Origin: Bathynomus jamesi
Lineage: Eukaryota; Arthropoda; Malacostraca; Isopoda; Cirolanidae
NCBI GenBank assembly: GCA_023014485.1
Contig: JAJOZX010005510.1
Location: 166,001-230,000 of the forward strand
DNA length: 64,000 nt
Direction: 5' to 3'
In this document: piece after piece, positions 1 to 10,964 of the stretch
Layout of the letters: every line of letters begins with the position of its first letter
How positions within the stretch are numbered: the first letter of the stretch is position 1
Program-made: the position numbers and the translations under genes
Notes under the pieces: generated by a model
Told to the model about the DNA's origin: nothing
Database searches by the model: none
The model's input: only the letters and a program-made list of their open reading frames with translations

Positions 1-356
1 GTGTAGTAAGTCTTAAACGATAAAATATGTAAAATTAACTGTAGTTTCTAAATATGTATCATTTTTTTAGGGTAACAAAAATAAAATTATGATTTTTTGG
101 AAAAAATCTTTTTTTTTTTTTTTGCAATTTGGCAGCGAAGATATCATTTTTCGAAAAAAAGACCAAGAATAAAAAATGTTTATTTGATGTATGTACACCA
201 TAATAAGTAATAAAAAGTCAGCTTATCGACGATTATTATGAAAAAAAAAATGAAAAAAAAAATCCTCCAAATTTTAAATTTTTTGCTTTCTTTCCAGATT
301 TTCAGTATACAGTATACCTAATTTTCTAGTATACGTAAATTTACCTAACCCTTAAA

Positions 357-782
357 ATGCCTCAAAACACAAAATTTTGTTGCAATCCTATGAAAAAATA
401 CTCAAGAATAATTTTCTGTAACATCAAAAAAGTAAACTCTGCCATGGCAGCTGCAAGCTATGGAATTTTGGAAGAAAATCAATTACTATGCAGCAATTGC
501 TATGTCACAATTAAAAAAAAGCCAATTGTATTAGAACATGTTCAACGTTCATCCAGAGAGCCGGAACCTGCGCCAATACCTGAGCCAGACATACTTAACG
601 AATCTATGGAGCGAAGCAGTAGCGATTCCACGAATCCACCACCATTGGAAGAATTTGTCGTTCAAGACAGGCAATTCAATAGAGATTTGCTCAGCGACAA
701 TATTTTACCTTTATTTGATGAAAACCCTATTAAAACAGGTAATAAAATGATAGAGACTCCGTTCAGGACATTTGTTTCTTAA
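357..782 (+). CDS. Element-encoded protein, N-terminal exon with cysteine pairs
   Basis: An open frame begins with ATG at 357. It has cysteines near the start (FCCNP, then FCN) and a CSNC pair about 45 residues in, possibly a small zinc-binding fold, followed by a Glu/Pro/Ser-rich linker. A good splice donor, AAAACAG|GTAATA, lies at 738/739, and an acceptor, GTTTTACAG, ends at 899, so the true exon may end at 738. Joining exactly these two sites leaves the downstream frame off by one. An alternative acceptor at 910, or a small mutation, would restore it. I do not recognise the domain. It is inferred to be the N-terminal part of a transposon protein continuing at ~900. Confidence 0.5.
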   Translation: MPQNTKFCCNPMKKYSRIIFCNIKKVNSAMAAASYGILEENQLLCSNCYVTIKKKPIVLEHVQRSSREPEPAPIPEPDILNESMERSSSDSTNPPPLEEFVVQDRQFNRDLLSDNILPLFDENPIKTGNKMIETPFRTFVS

Positions 783-849
783 TGCCAAATTCATAGTTTT
801 CTGTTTTTAAATATTAGCATCAGCACTTGAATACATATATAAAAAATAT

Positions 850-1425
850 TTGATATTAGATTATTTCACGCAACCTAAATTTATGAATTTGTTTTACAGC
901 TGGATTGAAGCCGGGACAAAAACAGATAAAGGCTTCTACGAAGTTGTAAATGTAGAGCTTTCTTTGCAAAAACATCTGAGTGAACCTATCACTTCTATCA
1001 AAGGTACTCAACAATTACATCGCTTCGTCCCAATTTCCAAGAATTCGTTGAAGGTTTATCCACTCTCTCAGAGTGCACAGTCAGTTGAAATAAGAGAGCT
1101 CATTAGAGTTTCTGCTTCGGATCAAGAACATAATACTGTCTCTCAACGCGAAATTGAAACAGGCTCTTTTGTGGGTTGTATGTATGAAAATAAACTATGG
1201 CTCGGATTAGTCCAGTCCTTTGACTGTGAATATGATGATTTTCTGATAAAATTTCTCCATCCTTCAGGCATATGTCCCTCATACGTTTTTCCTGCACAAG
1301 ATGATGTTTGTCACGTTCCAACAGAAAATATATTTGGGAGTATTGAAGCAAGTTTACGAGGAGGAACAAGAATACAATACATTTTTCCGCTTCAAGAATT
1401 AAATAACTTTTCAAAGATAAAATAA
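850..1425 (+). CDS. Element-encoded protein, C-terminal exon
   Basis: The frame stays open from 850 to the TAA ending at 1425, and the exon probably starts at 900 or 911 after the acceptor ending at 899. A compact domain contains GSFVGCMYENKLWLGLVQSF, then IKFLHPSG and FPAQDDVCHVP. Domains of this general pattern occur in transposon-like proteins of cnidarians and arthropods and read like a small beta-barrel (Tudor or SH3-like) fold. That resemblance is from memory and not verified. The reading frame has no internal stop, so the copy may be fairly young. No catalytic residues were identified. Confidence 0.5.
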   Translation: MILDYFTQPKFMNLFYSWIEAGTKTDKGFYEVVNVELSLQKHLSEPITSIKGTQQLHRFVPISKNSLKVYPLSQSAQSVEIRELIRVSASDQEHNTVSQREIETGSFVGCMYENKLWLGLVQSFDCEYDDFLIKFLHPSGICPSYVFPAQDDVCHVPTENIFGSIEASLRGGTRIQYIFPLQELNNFSKIK

Positions 1426-2143
1426 ATTCTATCGAATGTATACTATTTAAGATTGTCTATATAATATTTCTAAAATTTTTATCTAAGATTTGTGAATCTA
1501 CTTAATAGTTATAAAAATCTTTTCAAATTCTTTTTTCTTATTATTATATTATTAGTGTCTAAAATTTGGATTCACTGGATGAGAATACTGTCTCTTAATT
1601 CATTCTCAAAGACTTGTGTATGTGTAGTATTAGGAAGAGTATTTTATACTCTGATAAGTGCTTTATAAATTAAACATTATTATTGTCAATATATTCTGTC
1701 CCTAAATATAAGAGAGGTTATGTATGTACATTGTACATATATTTTAAAAGATTTTTTCTCCTTTGGTTTATCTACATGTATTTTTTATATGAATTGAAAA
1801 TTGTCTTTTTTTTGGACCAACAAGTCTGTAATAAATCTTCGTTGTCTGAAAAAAAAATTTATTACTTAATTTCAAACTCAGTTTTGAGCCTTATAATAAA
1901 CTATAAGCTGACTTTTTATTACTTATTATGGTGTACATACATCAAATAAACATTTTTTATTCTTGGTCTTTTTTTCGAAAAATGATATCTTCACTGCCAA
2001 ATCGCAAAAAAAAAAAAAAATTGACATTTTTTCCAAAAAATCATTTTATTTTTGTTACCCTAAACAAATGATACATATTTAGAAACTACAGTTAATTTTA
2101 CATATTTTATCATTTAAGACTTATTATGCTACCACAATTAGCA

Positions 2144-2751
2144 GCTGAGATATGTACGTTTGAAAATTCTTGGTTTTTTCATTTGGCCAAAATTTGGTCA
2201 AGCCATAAAATTTGATCAACTTAACCAATTTTCAAAAAAATTCAGATTTTTGTAATTTGGACCAAAACCAACCCTCACACCAAGTTTCATGAATTTTGGA
2301 GATGGTGGAGTGTACATTTGGCACTTTCATTTGTCTATTTGTCCTGGAATTACCCAATACGAAATAACGCAGTGTGAATACAACATACTGCGGGGGTTCA
2401 CTGTATAACCTAACCTATAACCTACCTAACCTAACAGATTTGCGAGAGAAATGTTATAGAAGATTCAAAAGCCTGTAATGTACTCTTGTAAAAAAATACC
2501 GATCTTTTAACAAACAAGTACAGGGAACACTGGAGTAATCTTATACCAGTCAAAAAACAATTCCAAAATGCAGGATCTATCTCAACTGCAGCCCCGGAAA
2601 CATTTTTCAACACCACACTCCTGGTTTCAGTAATAAAGAATTTGAACTTTTTGTTAACAAGCAATTCTAGGCATATCCAATTACTACAAAGATTCACCAA
2701 AAAGTCATGAAACCAATTGGTTGCTTATCCCTATTCTCTCAAACCTTATTT
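2144..2751. other. Stretch without recognised gene
   Basis: AT-rich sequence with a short CCTAA cluster near 2405-2440 (telomere-type motif in arthropods). An 89-codon minus-strand open frame at 2431-2700 shows no motif I recognise. The segment ends where the A/T-rich 3' tail of the minus-strand LINE begins, around 2752. Confidence 0.4.
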
Positions 2752-2991
2752 CTTGATTTATTTTATTTTATTTCTGTTTAAGGTGCTACAACCCTGCTGG
2801 ATTATTGGCACCAAGACTAAAAAGAAATGAGAAGAGACTTCTACCACTTCAGTTGTAGGGTTCCACTTTACAACACATAGGATGGAGAAGAAAAAGGAAC
2901 CTGTTAGTAAAAGAGTAATACTATAGCTACTACAAAAGGAATATCAAATGATAAACACCTATATCAGGTTAGATAAATTGGCTTTCTTTAA

Positions 2992-3239
2992 CCCTTTAAG
3001 GACAAGCCTGCAGCATATGCAGTCACTCTTGTTACCAGAATGTATAGGTTTTATTGTTATTCAAAACTAAATATTTTAGTAACTAGTCACTGAAATGATA
3101 CACATTTTGGGTTCCTTTCTCAACAACTAAATGACATCTATATATAAACATGTAGAAACTTCTATAGAAACGAAGCATTGTAGTACAATTTATATTGTTA
3201 TTTCTGGTGGACCTTAAGGTACCATCCGTTGTTAAAGAG
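2992..3239. mobile_element. 248-bp TTAA-flanked MITE (piggyBac-like ends), copy 1
   Basis: Bounded by TTAA at 2988-2991 and 3240-3243, with ends CCCTTTAAGGAC and AAAGAG (one change from the AAAGGG of copy 2). It is ~95% identical to the copy at 3421-3668. TTAA duplications with CCCTTT ends are typical of piggyBac-type elements. It sits in the 3' coding part of the LINE, just after the residues TFFNSL. No coding capacity of its own. Confidence 0.85.
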
Positions 3240-3243
3240 TTAA

Positions 3244-3417
3244 AGAAGGTCAAAAGTAAGGATGATGGAAATTCATTTCCCAAAACACTTTCATAAGAAA
3301 AACAAATTCCTTTGCCATTACAATAGTTAATCAAATCAGTTCTAAGAAAATTACAAGTAGGGCAATGAATGATCGCATGTTCTGGGGTGAGTTGAGCATT
3401 ACAAGTACCACACCTTT
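3244..3417 (-). pseudogene. LINE C-terminal zinc knuckle and tail
   Basis: The minus strand from 3417 reads KRCGTCNAQLTPEHAIIHCP, then FLRTDLINYC, a CxxC...H...C arrangement common at the C-terminus of Jockey/I LINE proteins. It continues the RNase H frame once the MITE at 3421-3668 is ignored, and is broken again by the MITE at 2992-3239. The last residues appear to resume below 2988 with KKANLSNLI and a stop. Confidence 0.75.
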
Positions 3418-3420
3418 TAA

Positions 3421-3668
3421 CCCTTTAAGGACTAGTCCGCAGCATATGCGGTCACTCTTGTTACCAGAACGTATAGGTTTTATTGTTATTCAAAACAAAA
3501 TATTTTAGTAACTAGTCACTGAAATGATACACATTTTGGGTTCCTTTCTCAACAACTAAATGACATCTATATATAAACATGTAGAAACTTCTATAGAAAC
3601 GAAGCATTGTAGTACAATTTATATTATTATTTCTGGTGGACCTTAAGGTACCATCCATCATTAAAGGG
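3421..3668. mobile_element. 248-bp TTAA-flanked MITE (piggyBac-like ends), copy 2
   Basis: TTAA at 3417-3420 and 3669-3672 flanks a 248-bp unit nearly identical to 2992-3239, with ends CCCTTTAAGGAC and TTAAAGGG. It splits the LINE reading frame between the RNase H tail (ending FFDATL) and the zinc knuckle (KRCGTCNAQLTPEH), so the insertion point in the host frame is clear. Confidence 0.88.
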
Positions 3669-3672
3669 TTAA

Positions 3673-4241
3673 ATAAAGTTGCATCAAAAAAATGTCCATG
3701 GGACAGTTTAGAGCAATTCAACCTAAGCCTGGTCAATATGACATCATTCCTGCAATTCTTTTCTGGCATCCTTTTCGAAAGGAGTCCATTGCATCAGGAC
3801 CATTCCTGTTGCCACTCGGAGAGAATGAAATGTGAAATGGGCTTCATAAATTCATCAACAGAGTAAGGGATGGTCTGAACTTCATCAAGACTACAAGCCA
3901 TGCATGCTGCTTCATCAACAGTATCATTCCCCTGGATACCAACATGACCAGGAGTCCATAAAAAGGCATCAAGATTATACTGATTGAGTAATTCAATAAT
4001 CTGAATGATTATATGATGCCCAGAAGAGGACTGTTTAGCTTTCAGGGAAGAAAGGGAATCAGAACAAACATAGTAAGGTCTGAATTGTGACAAATATATA
4101 TTAAAGCCTATAGTATAGCATACAATTCTGCAGTAAATATAGAACAGTGCTCTGGAAGGCAAAAACCCTAATAATCACCCCATCCCAAAAAAATGCACTT
4201 CCAGTGCCACTTCCTGATTTAGATGCATCAGTATATACAGG
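3673..4241 (-). pseudogene. LINE RNase H domain
   Basis: Minus-strand translation shows the four RNase H blocks: YTDASKSGS near 4230, TAELYAI near 4110, CSDSLSSL near 4065, and TPGHVGIQGNDTVDEAA near 3920. The acidic residues of the D-E-D-D set appear present. The second block is in a different frame from the first, so at least one frameshift lies between them. The domain would remove the RNA strand of the cDNA hybrid. It continues to FFDATL at ~3673, where the MITE interrupts it. Confidence 0.85.
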
Positions 4242-4339
4242 TAAGTATCCACTTTCTTTCTAAGTTTCTACTCTTTCCAGAAAGCTTCTTTGGAGCAGCA
4301 CACTTGCAAAAGCCAATTTGTTGTTAATGGTATGAATGG

Positions 4340-4546
4340 TCCATGGTCTCTCTGAAAAAATCATAAATTTTGATTTGGAAGATGAAAATTTTAAGCCCCA
4401 TTCCTCTGACCATTCACTAATATGATTTAGGACACCTTGCATCTCACATGTCAGAAAATTCAAATCATCCCCAACCACCCACAAGGCACAGTCATCAACA
4501 TACATGAAATAACTGACACCATCATTGATTCCTTCAAATAAATCAT
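4340..4546 (-). repeat. 207-bp internal duplication of the RT active-site region
   Basis: Bases 4340-4546 repeat 5174-5380 in the same orientation with about one change. Both encode the YVDD block. The duplicate replaces the segment expected between the post-RT region and RNase H. It starts at TCCATGG and stops at AAATCAT in both places. A jump during target-primed reverse transcription, or a later ectopic exchange, would explain it. Confidence 0.9.
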
Positions 4547-5584
4547 AGAAAAGTCAAAACTGACTGTTACAGGGTGATAAATTAAATAGGAACTTTGCTG
4601 AGATGCTATCAAATCAAAAGTTAAACCCACTTGGTGAATGAAATCCTTGATCCAGCCGCTAAAAGGTATTGGATATGGGCGTAGTCTATAAAATTGAAAA
4701 TTATAAAATCTATTAATACATGTTTCAGTTGGATGTGAATCAAAACTTAACATTTTAGTAGCATACCTAGCATCTAACAGTTTCCTTCTATAATGCAAGC
4801 GCATAATGTTTGCTTCAGCTTCTAAATAATCAACTCTTGCACATTTCAGAGCTCCCAAAGCCAGTCTAATACATTTATACTGTATTCTATCTAGCTTCAG
4901 TAAATTGGTTTTAGAACATGTATGGTACAAAAAACACCCCGTCTAATTTACTATGTACCAAGGATTTATATATCAACAAAGTTGATCTACTTAAACCCCA
5001 AACTGAATTAGAAAAACATTTTAATATAGAAATAGCTTTCACACAAGCTTCCTCCAGGTATTGAATATGCTCAGACCAAGTCAAACCCTGATCCAAAATT
5101 ATTCCCAGATATTTATAACTTGAAACATACTGAACAGGATTTCCTGATAAATATAATGTTAAATCATCATTCCTCCATGGTCTCTCTGAAAAAATCATAA
5201 ATTTTGATTTGGAAGATGAAAATTTTAAGCCCCATTCCTCTGACCATTCACTAATATGATTTAAGACACCTTGCATCTCACATGTCAGAAAATTCAAATC
5301 ATCCCCAACCACCCACAAGGCACAGTCATCAACATACATGAAATAACTGACACCATCATTGATTCCTTCAAATAAATCATTAATCATCAAGGAAAATAGG
5401 GTTGGACTTAGGATAGGGTACTTCACTGTACGAGGCCAATTTCAACATTAAAGCTATTGGAAATGTGATTTCCAACTAAAACTCTAATACGGCAGTTAGA
5501 TATAAAATTTTGGATAAATCTTGGAAGATGGCCTTTTAACCCAGATTTATACAGTTTCTGAAGTAAACTATGATGCCAGACAAT
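4547..5584 (-). pseudogene. LINE reverse transcriptase palm/thumb and post-RT segment
   Basis: The minus strand carries YDIVWHHSLLQKLY at the right edge (the end of the KAYD motif), then LSPTLFSLMINDL, the catalytic MYVDDCALWVVG near 5335, and SYKYLGIILD near 5120. The post-RT segment follows (LDRIQYKCIRLALG). A stop and frameshift lie near 5420. The aspartate pair of YVDD is intact. The partner half with FLDIEKAYD lies beyond the hAT at ~9003-9050, so the two halves were contiguous before that insertion. Confidence 0.85.
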
Positions 5585-5592
5585 ATCATAAG

Positions 5593-8500
5593 TAGGGATG
5601 TGCCGGATATCCGGTTACTATCCAGTATCTGGCCGGATAGCTAAACTATCCAGCACTTAGTTAAGTAACTGAAACCTTTGTTCAAGCTTTATCTTTTATT
5701 TGAAAAATCAAATGCAATTACATAAAATAAATCATATGGAAAAGGAACTCAGAAATGAATTAAAAATCAACTCCTATCCTAATAGATAATAAATTTGAAT
5801 ACTAACACTTACTGTATCTTCAATATATTTCAAATTTTGTACAATAAAAATTAGTTTCTTAGCATTGCTAGGATCCAGCCTATTTCTGTTGTCTGAATAG
5901 ACCTGACCTGCCGCACTAAACAGTCTTTCAGAAGCAACTGAGCTTGGAGGAGCACTTAAATACTTTAATACCATATATTTCAGAGTTTTAAACTCACCAA
6001 TATGGTTATACCACCAATTCACAGGGTTATCTGTTCATGATGGGATATTTATGAGACAAATATTTTTCTATTTCTGAATTAAAGATTACTTTCTTTGATT
6101 TCAGCTCTTTATTTTTGGGGCTTATTATGTTACGTTTTTTTACACTTTCGGGAGTTTCTGCTGTCTTCCTGATCGGTGTTTCTTTTGAGTAGCTGGTCAA
6201 AACAAGCCCAAATGTCCTCATGGGTCTCTTCTGACAAAGTTAAAGCAGACTGTCTTTGACTTGATTTGTCACTCTCTGCTGGTTGAATGTCAATATCCTT
6301 ATTCTTGCTTTTTTCTTTATCCTGAAGAATGAGTTCTTCAACAAGCTGTTGTTTGGCACCTTTTACATCTTTCAAAAATTGTCCTTTGTATCTTGGATCC
6401 AGAAGTGTTGCAAGTGTGAAACATTTTGCGGTGAGGTCAATTGAACTTGATGGTTTCATGAAGCGATTTTCTAAAGCCATTTTTATTTCTTTTAGTGTCT
6501 GCACTCCACTATCTTTCATCCTTTTTGAAAGGTAGGAATGTAAAGTAGCCACTGCTGGAATGACAAAGCTAATTTTTGTTATCTCCTCAAATGGCTTCAA
6601 GACTCTTAGAATATTTTCTACAAGACTCCAATTATATGCAGTTAATGTGGGGATATCATGCTCAGCAGCATATGTCATTACAGCTCAACATTGCTCATGA
6701 ATACAAGCATTCTAGCATGTAATATGTCGAATTCCATCTAGTTTTAACATCTTGTATCAGTTTATGATTAGGTAACTGTAGAGACTCTTGAATGCTTCGA
6801 AGTTTGGTGCAAGCAATGGAAGAGTGACTGAAATGGGTGACTATTTTCCAACATTTGGTAATGATATCAGACACACTTCTCTGTGACAGCATGGCATCAT
6901 GAACAACTAACTGCAGTGTGTGTATGAAACAACTGATACCAGTAGCTGCAGTCAGTTCTGGAAAAATTAAAAAAAAATTAATTAATTACTATTATTATTA
7001 ATATTATTATTATATATATGTAGTATTAATAAATATTAGATAATATAAGATATTCTAATGATATAATAATCTGATATAATAATAATGGAAAAATTTAAAC
7101 TATGATCTTACCTGTTCCAATGACATATTTGCTGCATTGTCCTCTCACTATAAGGTGAAATTACTGAGGTTGTGTTCCCATTCTTCTAAGATATTCGTTA
7201 ACATCTCAGAAATTTTATGCCAGTGTGACTGTCTGGAAAATGCCTAGTTGCTAAAGTAAGAACTTTTTGCTTCATGTTATTGTGTGCAATGAAATATGCT
7301 GTTAGACTAATGAAAGCTTCATTATTTCCACTATTTGTCCAGATATCTGTGGTGAATGAGATGCTTGATGCATTTTCCAGTTTCTCTCTAATTTTTGTTG
7401 CAATATTTTCATACATTGTTGGCATCACTTTGCGGGAGAAATGAGTGTGGCATGGAAGAGGGTATCGTGGTACAGTCTTTTTAATGAACCTCTTAAACCT
7501 GTCTCATTCTACCATAGAGAATGGCTCTGCATCTAGTGCCATCATCTCACCTGAAAATTTCAATGAACATATTTAAATATTTTGCGTGTTGCAATATTGA
7601 AGATATCTATCATAACTAAATGTGCTACCTATTATTTTACTTTCAGACATATATGGATTTCACATATTTCTATAACTGCAATAATGCACTTATATGACTT
7701 TATAAACTAATTTAGAAGTTATTTCACTGGCAAATTAATAATAATGATTATTTATAATTGCCATAAACATGAACAAAATTTCATATATGACAAATTCATT
7801 CATTATATTTATTCAGATACATATATAAAACAAATTTTGTGTTATATTTAAGTTAAAAAAAATAATGTTGAAGTTTCTGCTCAAATTTACTGCTTTGACT
7901 AGAAAATTATTAAATTAATTTTTAAAAATGGTCCATAAAAGCATGACAAATTTAAAAAAATTAAACCAAGCATGTTCTGTTAATAAAATATACTTACATA
8001 TAGCATTAGTGATTTCTTTAGATCTAGGATCTTCTAATGACCAAGTTTTTGTTCGTTCTATTGTTTCTATCAATGTAGGTTGACTCGAATTGCTGGTTAA
8101 TGGCTGGACAGCTGCATCATCATATTCTTTTGCTTTGGTAACTTGTTGTGCTTCAGCATATTTGCATGGATGTTTATTCTTCAAATGATTCCACAAAGGT
8201 TTAGTGGAATATGAACGAGGTGTTTTGCCATGTACTATAAACTTCAACGTTGATTTACTGTCAGAATGTAGGCACTCTGCTTTGTGCACATTTTCCACAC
8301 CACAAGCTTTAAAATGTTTCCAGACACTTGACATTATTATAACTAATGGTTGGCACAAGCTAGAAAGTATTAATATCAGCAATATCAATCAATATCTGTA
8401 ACATAAAAGATCAGTTTAGAAAAAATATATAAACTCAAACATCAAGTAAATATATAAAAAAACTTTCTATTAATATTATCTAAATATATAGTGCACCCTT

Positions 8501-8994
8501 GTTATACCATCCAATTTAGGACTGTAATTTTAGGCAGTATAAGAGGGGCGTATAACAAAATTAGAATCTATTTTTTAACAGATGAAGTGTTAATCATAGT
8601 GTAATAAACCATAATAATAATAAACTATAACCCATGCATGTCTAATTGTTCTATAATAAAATTTAGCTATTGATGGCAAAAATGAGTTTTGAATGAGGTA
8701 TGGCAGTAAGCTGGGGGGGGGGGGGGGCAGTATAATGAGGGTTTATAATTAATTAAATGGGATAAAAACCCATTTCTCGGAAAAATTGGCGATAAGCGAG
8801 GGTGGCAGTATAATGGGGGTATACTGTATATGAGAAGTAAAAGAACAAAATAAGAAAACAAACATGCAAAATGATTAAAGAATGAAACAAACATGGAAAA
8901 TTGGTTACGCCGGATATCCAATATCCGGTATTTTAAATTTACCAGATATCCAGTATCTGGCTATCCGGTAAAATCACTATCCGGCACATCCCTA
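5593..8994 (-). mobile_element. hAT transposon, 3,402 bp, with complete ends and 8-bp target duplication
   Basis: Ends TAGGGATGTGCCGGATA and TATCCGGCACATCCCTA are inverted. Target duplication ATCATAAG lies at 5585-5592 and 8995-9002. The insertion point is inside the LINE RT codons for KAYD|IVW. Subterminal repeats of the ATCCGG/CCGGAT type are frequent at both ends. A multi-exon transposase is read on the minus strand (5774-8334). A second member of the family lies at 12169-14358. Confidence 0.97.
5774..8334 (-). pseudogene. hAT transposase (ZBED-like), three predicted exons
   Basis: Exon 1 (8334-7998) starts with MSSVWKHFKAC, a BED zinc finger ending LWNHLKNKH. A GTAAGT donor follows. Exon 2 (7550-7112) starts after an acceptor TTTTCAG and holds EMMALDAEPFS and FTTDIWTN, the RNase H-like fold with its first Asp. 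Exon 3 (6957-5774) starts after TTTTTCCAG and holds FIHTLQLVVHDAML, DVKTRWNSTYYML, the second acidic region, and the C-terminal dimerisation block APPSSVASERLFSAAG. Lesions include a stop after FSMVE, a frameshift near 7200, a stop near 6690 and frameshifts near 6130 and 6025. All domains of a hAT transposase are represented, but this copy cannot make an intact protein. Confidence 0.88.
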
Positions 8995-9002
8995 ATCATA
9001 AG

Positions 9003-9440
9003 CCTTTTCAATATCAAGGAACAGTCAAGACATATTCATTTCTCAAAAAGGACTCCCTTATATCATTTTCTAATCAAACAAGGCTATCATCTATTGTTGA
9101 AAATCTATGCCTGAACCCCCTCTGAAACTGAGACAAAACATTCTTTTCTTCTAAAAATTTCATAAGTCTAAAAGACCATTTTCTCCATAACTTTACTCAG
9201 ACAACTTGTTAATGCTATAGGCTTAAAAGATGTAGGGTCAGTAGAAGGTCTACCTGGCTTATACAGAGGGATTAAAATACTCTCTCTCTCTCTCTAGCAA
9301 TCTGGGAAAACATCTTCATAACCATAAAAAATTATAAAACTTCAGTAAAATTTCTTGGTACTTATGTATTATTAAGTTCCCAAACATAAAAATACCGTCA
9401 TTGTAAAGCATTTGAACTGCTTTACAGGTATATCTGACTA
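9003..9440 (-). pseudogene. LINE RT N-terminal part, copy 1
   Basis: The minus strand reads IPLYKPGRPSTDPTSFKPIA, then LTSCLSKVMEKMV, SQFQRGFRHRFSTIDDSLV and, after a frameshift, the FLDIEKAYD block, which continues at 5584 on the far side of the hAT. These are RT fingers motifs of Jockey/I-type LINEs. Several stops are present. The same region is repeated at 10080-10517. Confidence 0.85.
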
Positions 9441-10079
9441 AAAATATTAAGTTTGAATGGGCGTTAAAACGAATATTAACCTTCTATTTTTTTTAATTTT
9501 TAAAAAATAAAAAATGTGGAAGTTTTTATAAATTAATATACTTCCAAAAGGATATGCAATTATGTGGCCCTGAAAAGGGCCATGGATGCGTTAAAAAAAA
9601 AAATAGTTACATTTGGGTATACCTCAGCCACATGGCCTAAAAAAGTATCCCAATTATTCCACACCTTACTGGCTTTCATTTCATACCATTCCCTGTACAA
9701 AGCTTCATCCAAATGACATACAGTTGACCTAATTGGGCCTTTAATATTATTCCGATGTCCACCATTGAAGGCCCAGTTAGGTCAACTGTATGCCCTTGAC
9801 AATTGGTTACACATTATCATTTGTATAATTTAGCCCCCATACCCCTGAGACCTAAATTATACAAATGATAATGTAATAATATGTTAAGTTATGCACTTTT
9901 TTAGTCTTCATCTAGGGCACATGACGAATCAAGTTCTCAAAGTCAAAATGATTAAAGAATGAAACAAACATGGAAAATTGGTTACGCCGGATATCCAATA
10001 TCCGGTATTTTAAATTTACCAGATATCCAGTATCTGGCTATCCGGTAAAATCACTATCCGGCACATCCCTAATCATAAG

Positions 10080-10517
10080 CCTTTTCAATATCAAGGAACA
10101 GTCAAGACATATTCATTTCTCAAAAAGGACTCCCTTATATCATTTTCTAATCAAACAAGGCTATCATCTATTGTTGAAAATCTATGCCTGAACCCCCTCT
10201 GAAACTGAGACAAAACATTCTTTTCTTCTAAAAATTTCATAAGTCTAAAAGACCATTTTCTCCATAACTTTACTCAGACAACTTGTTAATGCTATAGGCT
10301 TAAAAGATGTAGGGTCAGTAGAAGGTCTACCTGGCTTATACAGAGGGATTAAAATACTCTCTCTCTCTCTAGCAATCTGGGAAAACATCTTCATAACCAT
10401 AAAAAATTATAAAACTTCAGTAAAATTTCTTGGTACTTATGTATTATTAAGTTCCCAAACATAAAAATACCATCATTGTAAAGCATTTGAACTGCTTTAC
10501 AGGTATATCTGACTAAA
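10080..10517 (-). pseudogene. LINE RT N-terminal part, duplicated copy 2
   Basis: Nearly identical to 9003-9440 through the tandem duplication. Here it has no RT palm downstream, only the copied 127-bp hAT end. It differs from copy 1 by a shorter CT repeat and isolated bases. Confidence 0.85.
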
Positions 10518-10600
10518 AATATTAAGTTTGAATGGGCGTTAAAACGAATATTAACCTTCTATTTTTTTTAATTTTTAAAAAATAAAAAATGTGGAAGTTT

Positions 10601-10860
10601 TTATAAATTAATATACTTCCAAAAGGATATGCAATTATGTGGCCCTGAAAAGGGCCATGGATGCGTTAAAAAAAAAATAGTTACATTTGGGTATACCTCA
10701 GCCACATGGCCTAAAAAAGTATCCCAATTATTCCACACCTTACTGGCTTTCATTTCATACCATTCCCTGTACAAAGCTTCATCCAAATGACATACAGTTG
10801 ACCTAATTGGGCCTTTAATATTATTCCGATGTCCACCATTGAAGGCCCAGTTAGGTCAAC
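10601..10860 (-). CDS. Unrecognised coding relic with EALYREWYEM motif
   Basis: The minus strand from ~10855 reads GGHRNNIKGPIRSTVC, then DEALYREWYEMKASKVWNNW and GHVAEVYPNVT before losing homology. The same sequence lies in the duplicated unit at ~9524-9783. Shorter versions of the GGHRNN...STVC part recur near 24890-24965. It may be part of a transposase or other element protein, but I do not recognise the family. Confidence 0.35.
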
Positions 10861-10964
10861 TGTATGCCCTTGACAATTGGTTACACATTATCATTTGTAT
10901 AATTTAGCCCCCATACCCTGAGACCTAAATTATACAAATGATAATGTAATAATATGTTAAGTTA

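Larger units (their letters stand above)
1..2132. mobile_element. DNA element with ~225-bp terminal inverted repeats, left end cut by window
   Basis: The first ~225 bases match, as reverse complement, bases ~1905-2131. Shared landmarks include TAAGTCTTAAA near the ends, TAGGGTAACAAAAATAAAAT and GATGTATGTACACCATAATA. The arms differ by a few substitutions and by poly-A/T length. The pair encloses a two-part coding region at 357-1425. Long inverted ends around a gene fit a cut-and-paste DNA transposon. I see no DDE transposase domain, so this is either a poorly recognised family or a derivative that has lost catalytic parts. The left end probably lies before base 1, so no target duplication can be read. 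Confidence 0.75.
2752..9440 (-). mobile_element. 5'-truncated non-LTR retrotransposon with RNase H (Jockey/I-type), interrupted
   Basis: Reading the minus strand from ~9440 down to 2752 gives, in order: RT fingers (9003-9440), RT palm with YVDD (4911-5584), a post-RT region (4550-4930), an RNase H domain (3794-4241), and a C-terminal CxxC...H...C zinc knuckle (~3340-3417), ending in an A-rich tail at ~2752-2775. This order suits I/Jockey-group LINEs carrying RNase H. No endonuclease or ORF1 is present, so the copy is 5'-truncated. It is interrupted by a 3.4-kb hAT (5593-8994), two 248-bp TTAA MITEs and an internal RT duplication. Several frameshifts make it dead. Confidence 0.85.

Noticed and set aside
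5593..8994. Host ZBED gene
   Set aside because: Perfect hAT ends, 8-bp duplication and multiple lesions show a transposon copy.
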